The notes below the pieces were generated by a model. The model searched no databases. It had not been told where the DNA came from and saw only the letters and a program-made list of their open reading frames with translations. Positions 35,460-43,822 of a DNA stretch of 64,000 nucleotides are shown one piece after another. Within the stretch, counting starts at the first letter, position 1; every line of letters begins with the position of its first letter. Source of the stretch: Lactarius indigo (lineage: Eukaryota > Basidiomycota > Agaricomycetes > Russulales > Russulaceae); the NCBI GenBank assembly GCA_025766275.1, contig JAFKAC010000098.1:62001-126000 (forward strand). The letters run 5' to 3'. The position numbers and the translations under genes were made by a program.

Positions 35460-35890
35460 TGTTACGGTTCCGAGGGACCGTACGTTCACTAAGTCACGCT
35501 GGAGCTGAGCTCAACTGCAGTCGGAGAGTCGGGACTTATGTATCTGAACACAAGTTGAGTTTCGGGGATACCTTGGCTCAACTCAAAGAGTATCGCAAGG
35601 GAGAGGGGGATGTTCGCGGGGTTCTGAAGACAAGACAAGTCGACTTGGATTCAAGAACTAAGAGTAGACAGGGAATTCCGTGCTACTCTGTGCTATGCTT
35701 TATACTCGTACAAACTGGTGTTTATCGGGACTGTTTTCTTAGGCAACGTCACAGAGGCTGACACGTCGTACTACGTGTCAAATGGCACCATAAGGCGTGC
35801 TTGTTGCGATACCTGAACTTCTACAAAACTTTCAGGGCCGTAAGTGAGACCGCACGTGACGTGACGTCACGATGTCACGTGATCGTGACA
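35460..35890 (-). repeat. 5' LTR of gypsy E (431 bp)
   Basis: TGTTACGG...GTGACA on +. TATAAA on the - strand at 35699-35704. Confidence 0.92.
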
Positions 35891-37439
35891 ATAGGTCGAC
35901 ATGGGATTGGGCCATATTTTACAAGAACAGCGCCCTATGGAACGCGCATGGGGAAACCGTTGTGAGAGCGGTGCCCTTCATCCCCTCGTCATTCGGAAGA
36001 GCTCCTCGAGACCCTGCCAAGAAGCTAAACACTGGCTATAAGGCCTGGGAATTCCAGCAGTATCTCTACGGACTGGGTCCTACTCTGTTCCAACATCTCC
36101 TCCCTCGCAAATACTGGCTCAACTTCTGTAAGCTAGTTGCTGGTATTCATATACTCCAGCGTCACTCCATAGGCTACCAGGACCTTCTTCGCGGTCACCA
36201 GTTGCTCATGGACTTTGTCTACGAGTTCGAGCAAGCTTTACTATCGGCGTATGGAGTCGCGTATACACTTTGTGCGGCAAAGTGTGCACCTCTTGACTCA
36301 TATCGGGCCAGAGACTTTCCGAGCTGGGCCTCTGGCATGTTACGCACAATGGACATTGGAAACTGCAATTGGTAACCTTGGACAGGAGATACGGCAAGAT
36401 CGTGATATCTTCGCAAATCTGACTCAGCGGGCCATCATACGTGCACAAGTCAATGCACTGTGTGCTCGATTTCCGCGTATCAAATTTGAAGTCGGCGGAG
36501 GGGCTTCTTCGGTCAAACAACACACGCGAGTTCGAGGAAGCGATTGGATATGTCTTCATGCCACGTTGTGAAGAATATCCCTCCCCACTCACTGACGATG
36601 AGTTCACCGCTCTTAAGGTGTATTGGAACGAACAGGGCTGGCCCAACAGAGACTCGTGGCCAAACGCCATCTGTCGATGGGCAAGATTACAGCTTCCTAA
36701 TGGGCAGAAGGCGCGATCTATTTGGCACGAGTCTAATATCACTGTCAAGCTTCGTCGGACATCTTGCATTGAGGTGAGGTCACTTTCCAACCAAAATCGA
36801 TTCCCGGTGTTAATAATCACAATGCAGATCGCTCATGGTGGTAGCACACGCATAGGGAATGTTCGGTTTTATTTCTGCATTCGCTTCGGTGATACTCGGC
36901 ACCCCTTGGCCATGATATCATTGTTTTCTCCTCCTGATGCCACTATCCTTGCGGATTCCAGTGGGACGGTGTACCTTTGTGATCCGATGATGGGTCCCGA
37001 GGGGCTTCTTGTCGTTCCGGTCACATCTGTCTTGTCTGTTGTTTCTATGTTCCCGGACATGCGTGTAACTCAAGACAGTCGTATTTCGGAGACTGGAAAG
37101 TTCTCCCTCATGTGGCATGCATATATTGGGCTCGCACCCCTATCCAACGGTGGTCTATTTGATGATGATGACGACGCTGTGTAATAGTACATGCCACTTC
37201 CGCTTCCTTTGTCCCTCTTGTATATATCGCATGCTAATGGAATTCATGGTCAACATAAAATAAAAAGAACTGGTAGCATAGTCACAAAAGTCGTATGCCT
37301 TGTGCACACGCAGGAGAGCGCACTCTTTCCAGCTCGAGGGAAGAGCCTCGGTGCCACTGGCACGCGCGCCTACGCTTGCATCGGACTTTTCAATATAAGT
37401 GGATGCCGAAGGACCAAACTCTTCCTCATCCGTTGGAGA

Positions 37440-38625
37440 ATGGGACCCACAGAGCCCCGCGCGGCCATGCCTTTTGAATATCTAGAGACTGATCCTGGAG
37501 TCAAAGGTAAACAGGAGGGACACGAAGAGGAGACTGTAGAACGTACCAATTGAAAGGGAGGACCAGGGTCCTCCATGCCATCCAGGCAACATTGGCGATC
37601 AAAACACCCTTGGCATATCCAGAAAGTGCGCCGGTGCTTTTGTTGAAGAAAGTTCCGTCGCAACACGCAATACTCTGATCAACGTTTGAAAGCGATGACT
37701 TACCGGGGAGATGCACGGAACCGAAGAACGAGAGGAGCGCGAGGGCCAAGCCTGCGCGCAGGAGGGTCACGATGGTTGGAAGGCTCTGGGCATAAAAATA
37801 GCAAGTCTCTGCGAGCACGTCGCGCAGCGAGCCCTCGGCTGACGGGAGGACAGCATTCAGGTTGACACGGAAGAAGGCTGAGTTGCGGATGTGCTAGAGG
37901 AAGTGAAAGCGGTTGTAGGATGCCATGGAGACGAAATTGAAAGTCGGAGACGAGAGGTAGATTGGGAGGACGAGAGGGCGACCTGATGAAAGTTTGAGAT
38001 GAGTCCATGTGGGAAAAAATAGAAGGGGGTTCAGTCACGGAAGCACCAACGGTGGTAGAAAGAGTAAAAAGGTTTGTATCCAAGAAAGATACCGAAAATC
38101 CAAACAGCCCAGGATGCGATGTAGGCGGTGGCGCCCAAGACCCAGTTGCGACCAGAACCGGGCACTCCGGGGGCGTGTAACATGCCCGTGCATCTAATGC
38201 CAAAACCCACAATGCGACCGGTATTCTTGTCAGCAAGAATCCAGGCGGAAAGACTGTGAACGGGGACTCACAGTATCAGGAATAGACCAGGTTGACAGTG
38301 TCCGACACCGGTCGACCCTCGGATGTTGCCAACAATCTGAGAGGCGCTGTTTGCCGATGCGAAACCATTGTTGTGGTCAAAGCCTACCAGTCACTGTGAT
38401 GAAGGGCTCCCCTGGTGGGAGAGAGGACCATCTCACATGCGTCGTCCAAAGCCAGCCAAATGAAGTGGAAGTGACACCGCGTGTTAGCGAAGCGTGTGTT
38501 ACTGACCACGTGACCATCTGTATGTGTCGACCGCAATAGTTCACCCACCAGAGGTTCAGGAGAAGTTCCCACTTGTAAGACGCATTTGTATTGAGCTTGC
38601 ACATTTCTTGTAGTAGTACATTTGA
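37440..38625 (-). pseudogene. Degenerate Agaricomycete membrane-protein gene inside the CACTA element
   Basis: Reading the - strand gives YKWELLLNLWWVNYCGR, then TRCHFHFIWLALDDACEM, VGFDHNNGFASANSASQ, GVGHCQPGLFLIL-stop, AWILADKNTGRIVGFG, LGATAYIASWAVWIFGIFLG, an intron (GTGACT...TCAG), RPLVLPIYLSSPTFNF, MASYNRFHFL-stop, AETCYFYAQSLPTIVTLL and TGALSGYAKGVLIANVAW. Several segments are hydrophobic and membrane-like. Two in-frame stops (TGA and TAG near 37905) and at least one frameshift make it a pseudogene. The motif order fits a multi-membrane-segment hypothetical family common in Agaricomycetes, from memory and without a named function. It lies antisense between the two transposon genes, so it is probably captured host sequence. 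Confidence 0.6.
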
Positions 38626-38671
38626 CGACGACAATAAGTAATAGAGGCGCGTCTGTAGGCACGCGCAGTGT

Positions 38672-39451
38672 CTACTCTGAAATCTTCCTCTTTTTATCTG
38701 TGTGTTCCTTGCGACGAGCCCCACAAAATTCCTTGTCGTCATCCAGGACAACCTGAGCCACAGAGTGTGACTTTGAGTCAGACGACTCGTTCTCCACCAT
38801 GGTCACATCGGCGTCATTAGTTCACGTGTTGGGATTAAACTGGCAACTCTGTATCACATTAGCATACTATACCAAGGAGAAATTACTGAACGCAATGCTT
38901 ACTTTGATAGGTTCGTCGAGAACCTGCTCCTCGGAGCATGACAGTCGATTCAGATGCGTCAACCTCCACTGGAGTCGTGTCGGCATTTTCAGTTTGGGTG
39001 CTCGTGTCGAAGCGACAGTCTCTGTATGATATGCTATGTCGACTTGAAGGAAAATTTACGGAACAGAGTACTCACATCAACCGGATACTGCGCCCACGAA
39101 GGCCTAACCCTACGGAAAGGGAGGACACGGCATTCGTTATTGATCCACAAGGCCATGTACGGAAGTGTACTGTCGTCGCTGGGTGGGTTGATGTAGTTGT
39201 ACTCGGGGAACTCAACGTCGGTACCAAGTATCGTGTTTCTACTGTAGGTCAAAGTCAGAACATCATGGAGTCTAAGACAGACAAAAGAAATACCTTTCGC
39301 GCATGAGTTCGTTGCGCTCGTGTATAATTTGCAACAAGGGGTAGTTCCTTGCGCTTATGAGTTCTTGTAGTGTAGCTTCGTGCAGGGTACAGATAGCCAG
39401 ACCCTCTTCGGGGGTTGGGAAACGAGTCTGAGCCTTATTTTTCGAGGACAT
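38672..39451 (-). CDS. Small spliced gene with C-terminal nuclear-localisation-like motif
   Basis: ATG at 39449-39451 begins MSSKNKAQTRFPTPEEGLA. Exon 1 continues as a helical segment (HEATLQELISARNYPLL...ERNELMRE) to a GT donor; the next exon gives NTILGTDVEFPEYNYINPP and YMALWINNECRVLPFRR. A further exon plausibly gives TSTQTENADTTPVEVDASES, and the last gives MVENESSDSKSHSVAQVV, then KEHTDKKRKISE and TAG at 38672-38674. The joints between the last exons are not certain (one frame conflict). Charged, with a KKRK basic patch. No known domain. Located antisense between tnp2 and the second transposon gene. Confidence 0.4.
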
Positions 39452-39768
39452 GGTACAGAGCAAACTTGGGGGGAATTGTGAGAACGGCAGCGATGTCCCG
39501 ACTAGGAATATTTATCCGAGAAAGACCAGAATGGCCAAACTCACCACTCTCATGCATATTGGAATCCATCCCCTCCTTTTTTTTTAATGCCCACCATGCC
39601 AGTGCCTGTGCCTTTTTTCACAGGTAGCATAGACCCTGCACTGACACAGGACCAAGGAAATAATTCTCGTGGTCAGTGGCAGTTTGGTACCGCAAATACG
39701 GAGATCGGACTACGATACCCCGGCTCTGGTACACATGGTGGCCATGTGCGTCCTCCCCCGGGCACCCT

Positions 39769-41912
39769 ATGGAGATTACTGATAGATCGTCGCAGTCTCC
39801 TGATCTCCTAGACATAGTTTCAAATGCATCGGCAAAGACACTTGAGTCGAACGGACATTTTGTTCGCATTAAGGTGATCGCCGACCAGAGAGCCACAGAA
39901 ATCGAGCAGCTACAAGAAGCTCTCACCAGCAAGATGAAAGAGAATGACGAATTGACTAAAGAGAACGACCACTTGAATGTGGAAGTTAAGACCCTCAAGT
40001 AAGCATTTTCACGTGGACTGTTGATGTATATGTGTGACGTGCACCACCCAGGGAAGCACTTGGGCTCTTCGCGAAAGACTATCACAGCAGACAAACAGGC
40101 ACCGATGGAAAGGTCACGAGCATCACATCGGAGATCCTGGACCTCCCAGTCAAGCAAGCGCTTAGAATCCGAGAAGACAACCCAGGAGTCGTTTACTGGG
40201 TGAAGAAGGAATACACCCGCGCAGCACGAAAAAAGAACCGAGGGGAGACCGACGGCAATGCAACGTCGGTACAAGTCAAGCGGAAGCGAGGGCGTCCGCC
40301 TCAAGACAGCAACGATGAGGAAGACCACTCGACGCACTTTTACCTGGAGACCTGGGACAGCATCCCGGTTGACAAATCCGTGATTGCGGAGATGAGTAGG
40401 AAGGCACGAATGCTGTGGCGCACCTTGGACAAATGTGGATTGGCGCCGGAGACGTTCGGCAAGATAGAGAACAGGGCCTGGGATTACTACTCCCGGACGC
40501 TCCTCGCTGACAAGGCCCACGATTTTCTTCTTCTCTGTGACGATGGAGAATGGAAGCTCCGAGAATGGTCAACAAAATCTTACCCTTCTTGGTATCGAAA
40601 CCGACACCTGCCAGTGACAGCAAAGACTGAGAAGGATTCCACCGGTTCGGACAAGGACTTGGACCCGAACTCGGATCGCGACAATGACCCCCGTAAAAAA
40701 CTCCTTGAGGACCCCAACCTTATACACATGAACTCACATGATGGTTCACAAGACGAAGGCGGCGATGATCCCGATGCAGGAGAACACCACACCACGGACA
40801 GCGACGACGATCCCAGTGACTCAGAACGTGCCAAGAACAATGGCGATCCTGATTCAGATGCCGAGGGTGGCAATGACGATCCCAGTGCAGGAGTCTCAGA
40901 GCAGCACGCCGAGAGTGGAAACAAAACCACCGGTTCTGAGGCGGATGGCCCCACCACAGGGGGGACGACGCAGAGTTCATCCATGTCATCGATGGTCTCA
41001 GTAAGTCCCGTCCGCTTAGCTTGCTATTTCCTTCTGATTATAGCAATCCCGCAATCCCCTCCCAGACCATAGGCGTACACTCTTCAACAACGTCAGCGCT
41101 CATCGACCCATTGTAACACTTTTTCTCTATAGCGCTGGCCATAGCTCACGTGAGACCAACCACAGTGCCCCTGCACCGTCCGACTCAGTCAGCCCTTCTA
41201 TGGGCACCGGTGATACAGGAGAAACACTAAAGTCCGCAAACAACACGACGCCAACAACAACTACTGGATTCCGAGTCAAACTAAAAGTACGTGCTCCTAG
41301 AAATCCATCGTCCGTTGCGGTGGACAAGGAAACTCCTACCCCGGCCCCAACAACACACGGAACCACGGCGACTAGTAGCACTGACCCCACTAGCGTCGGT
41401 CACAACGCCGGACCCCCTCCTGACACGCCTCCCCCCAATTCACACGTCAAGACCAAAACCGACAAGAAGAGAAAACCCGAAGGTAGCAACACGACGACGA
41501 CGACAAACAAGCGACAGAAATCGTCAAACGCGGCTTTAGCCATACCCACAGAGGGGAACTCTATTAGGTATGTCTCATAACCAGTCGCCTCTGTTACAAT
41601 ATGGTGCTGATTGCCACTCAAGAAATATTTGCATGCGTCGTTGGAATGAACAACAATCTGGGGGACAGGGCCCCCTTTCAGACTTCGATATCTACTTCAA
41701 GTCCCTTACAGATGCAGACAAGGAGGTACGTGACAAACTCTCAACAGGATATAATACTCTGACACCCCTTTAGCCCCTCAAAAAAGAACTGTGCATCGCA
41801 CAGGTTATGGCGGTATGTCCTCTCTGCATTCATGTCAGGCCCACTCACATCTCCGCAGAGGAAGGCCAAACTGTCTGCAAAGAGGGCCAACGACACACCC
41901 AGCACGAACTAA
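39769..41912 (+). CDS. Second CACTA-element gene: coiled coil, AT-hook, acidic repeats
   Basis: Six exons join cleanly: 39769-39998, 40052-41000, 41044-41567, 41623-41725, 41774-41803 and 41859-41912. The total is 1890 nt (629 codons plus TAA), every junction GT...AG and in phase. The product starts MEITDRSSQSPDLL. It has a heptad-like segment (ATEIEQLQEALTSKMKENDE), then ILDLPVKQALRIREDN, an AT-hook KRKRGRPPQ, a globular stretch (FYLETWDSIPVDKSVIAEMS...YYSRTLLADKAHDFLLLCDD), a long Asp/Ser/Glu-rich tract with repeated DDPSAG-like units, Thr/Pro-rich sequence with a TDKKRKPEG patch, and a Lys-rich C-terminus. No stops or frameshifts, unlike the tnp2 beside it. By position it may be the DNA-binding partner of the transposase (TnpA-like), binding the AT-rich ends; that role is inferred. 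Confidence 0.75.
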
Positions 41913-42149
41913 GCGACAAGCCATTGGTTTCTCCTCCCCATTCCCTCTCACCACGCCCTGCTTTCGCGGTCTTATCTTCGACTTTTCTACTTCTAACCGA
42001 CCCATTGTCAGCCCAACCCGGATGTTGGATCCCTCGACCGTCTGCTCTTCAAACCATCCCCGAGTTTTACTCGGTTTGTGTCACGCCAGTATCCGCTCGT
42101 ACAATGAACCCGTTGCTGCATTTGTATAGTAAAAGCTGTGTAATTATGA

Positions 42150-42340
42150 TTAACAACGGGAATCGATGCATCGTTTAAAACTATCTAACGGAAACAAAAA
42201 AAAACGAACGATTCAATAACAGTCGATTTATATCTGTCAATCAATTACAGAAAAAAAAGAATGGTTCGATAACAGTCGATTCAAATTTATCGAACAGAAA
42301 CAAAAAAAAAACGAACAGTTCAATAATGTCGATTTGTATA
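42150..42340 (+). repeat. Subterminal repeats of the CACTA element, right side
   Basis: Three imperfect copies of a unit such as GAACGATTCAATAACAGTCGATT, each followed by a short run and then CGAACAGAAACAAAAAA. AT-rich. Comparable short CGAT words occur at the left end (20330-20360). Typical of transposase or partner-protein binding arrays in CACTA ends. Confidence 0.6.
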
Positions 42341-42540
42341 GATCGCGACCTGTGTGCTCTGTGGTCTAATTAAATCGCTTGAGTTCGACTTTTTTCGATT
42401 GTCTGCGAGAAAAACGCTGGCAGTCGTACATAATTTTTTTTTATCGCATTTTGGTATAGTATTACGGACAGAATATCGATCATCGATAGCGAGCGACAGT
42501 ATCTACGACAGTCGATGTAAACCTACCCGAAACTACAAAT

Positions 42541-42560
42541 TTCCCACTGGGGATGACTCC
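42541..42560 (+). repeat. Right terminus and target duplication of the CACTA element
   Basis: TTCCCACTG (42541-42549) then GGGATGACTCC (42550-42560). Confidence 0.85.
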
Positions 42561-43129
42561 CCACCCATGCCATAATCGTCTTGACCTTTGGCAGATAGAA
42601 GCGAATCTTCACTGATCCTGAGCTGTTGAGTGCTGACCAATGTCGAAAGGGGAGAGTGAGATTGAGACATGAAAGTAGAATTTTCTGAGTGGAAATGGTC
42701 TGCATGGAGTGGTCTGATGATGTAGTGATAAGTCAAATGAGTCGGCAGTATCTTGATTACTTATTATGCAAAGAAGAATCCATGTTCTGCTGAGTCAGGT
42801 TGTGAATGGATATATTGGCAGCTCAGCAGCGGCACCACCCGTCGCTAGCACAACCTCAACTGATGTGGCAATTGACACTGCTGAACACATTGTTCTTTTT
42901 ACTTCAACACCATGACATCCCTTCTTTCCATCACATCAGTGATAAAAGCCACTGTTGCTGCTTATGTCTCAGTCCAAGATGTACCTGACAGGGCAGAATG
43001 GAAATGCCACCTTGAGAAGGAGAAGGTAAGTCCTTGTTTAGGTTTCCATTTGATCTCATCCCCATTTGAGTTAGGCCAAGGCAACAAAAGTTTTTCGGCA
43101 GGTCAACAAGGACAATTCGGGGGGGGCGC
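42561..43129 (-). pseudogene. Host gene, part upstream of the CACTA insertion
   Basis: On the - strand the frame ...SLLSAKGQDDYGMGGESSP at 42600-42550 joins the FGM repeats at 20245 once the transposon and one target copy are removed. Further upstream the sequence is less clear; a + strand stretch (SVIKATVAAYVSVQDVPDRAEWK followed by GTAAGT at 43027) may belong to a different gene. Cut on the right by the LTR of gypsy C. Confidence 0.4.
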
Positions 43130-43816
43130 TGTGATAACTCACTGTCACTTGACAGGGGGTCACGATGTAGGCAGAGACTGGGGGCTGAGGAGGGTGTGGA
43201 GAAGAGATGCTCGACGACAGAAGAACACAAGATACACTCTTGGCTCAAAGAGGAGTAGTGGCGCGCGATGAGCGGGGCACTCGAAGGAGCTGAGAGGCAA
43301 GAGGGAGGATGTCACAAGTGGACAGTCTGAGGGACTGTCCATAGAATTGCACCAGCTTATATACTACAGAGGGTGGTCTGTGCGTAGTTTTAGGGCAGGC
43401 TTAGGGCCTGTCCACGGGTGCTGCGCAGTACTGCACAAGGGAACATTCTAGAGACATCTAACAATAGAGTCCAATCAGAAGAGGTTTAAACATAGAACGA
43501 CTGCGCCGCAGTTGATGGCACAATCTTGCGTCAGGATGGCGTGATTCTGCAGTCAATGCGGAAATCCCCAAGGGGTGGTGACTTGGTTGATTATCTTCGT
43601 TGATTGATCAACAATCAACCGTTGATTAGTACACGTGTACACAACACATGGCTTGAGAGACGTGACTGATCACGTGACAGATCATGTGATCATTTGAGAA
43701 CTGAATTCAAACTCCGATTCGGAATTCCCCTTTAGGAAGGTGATTACATAAGACTGGGCCGACATGGACCGGTTCCAAGCGCCCTTGAGTCACAACCGGG
43801 TTATAGGTTCGTGACA
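43130..43816 (-). repeat. 3' LTR of gypsy C (687 bp)
   Basis: Inverted relative to the LTRs of D and clearly homologous throughout, including the GGACAGTC/GACTGTCC hairpin and TATATAAG equivalent. Confidence 0.88.
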
Positions 43817-43822
43817 GTATCC

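Larger units (their letters stand above)
22307..35890 (-). mobile_element. Ty3/gypsy chromovirus E, inserted in tnp2
   Basis: LTRs TGTTA(C/T)GGTTCC...GATCGTGACA with target duplication ATAGG at 22302-22306 and 35891-35895. The polypurine tract CCTAGTAGGGGGGTTA adjoins the 3' LTR (29121-29136). Gag-protease share one frame; RT, RNase H, integrase, chromodomain and a fused third domain follow. Few lesions: a Gag frameshift near 34822, TGA near 32589 (YQ*PFI, CGA-like) and TAG near 31535. The 3' LTR is split by copia F. Confidence 0.93.
20449..37184 (+). pseudogene. tnp2: Tnp2-family transposase, split by gypsy E and frameshifted
   Basis: Exon 1 is 20449-20598 (MPRC...ELARRQ) and the intron is 20599-20656. 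Exon 2 runs 20657-22306, then resumes at 35896 after gypsy E is removed: APDDR joins STWDWAIFYKN without a gap. Tnp2 hallmarks: Cys motif CIKSCIAYTG...CPRCG, DVALQLSIDGAQL, NLPPEIRYKKKFVIPGAIVPG, the zinc-like GKYGCRLYC, MDIMHLTTLNDPDLLLKLF, then FEQ/KLYYRRMESRIHFVR, TLETAIGNLGQEIRQ, NLTQRAIIRAQVNAL and YPSPLTDDEF...QGWPNRDSWPNA. A later intron is 36774-36827. Single-base frameshifts occur near 36233 and 36490, so it is inactive besides the insertion. It would act as the nuclear cut-and-paste transposase. Confidence 0.88.
20246..42549 (+). mobile_element. CACTA-type (Tnp2) DNA transposon, about 8.7 kb plus a nested gypsy
   Basis: Ends are CAGTGGGAA...TTCCCACTG, flanked by a direct repeat of 7-11 bp (GGGATGACTCC at 20235-20245 and 42550-42560). 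The length is ambiguous because terminal C/G bases could belong to either element or target. The empty site restores a host protein repeat. It encodes a Tnp2 transposase (+, dead), a second six-exon gene (+, apparently intact) and two - strand genes. AT-rich subterminal repeats lie at 42150-42340. Size is 22,304 bp, of which 13,589 bp is gypsy E with its TSD. Confidence 0.88.

Noticed and set aside
37682..37710. Candidate 29-nt intron in the antisense membrane-protein pseudogene
   Set aside because: Too short, and the frame is open across it and matches the continuing protein.
37440..39451. Possible TET/JBP dioxygenase cargo, known from some fungal DNA transposons
   Set aside because: No HxD...H or related dioxygenase motifs seen; the antisense gene reads as a membrane protein and the other as a small charged protein.
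40276..40989. Antisense Ser/Pro/Cys-rich frames opposite the second CACTA gene
   Set aside because: They mirror the Asp/Ser-rich tract of the spliced + strand gene, which has six phased exons.
20246..42549. KDZ or Plavaka-type transposon identity for the large element
   Set aside because: Protein motifs (CPRCG, MDIMHLTTL, TAIGNLGQEIRQ, GWPNRDSWPNA) fit Tnp2, not KDZ or Plavaka.
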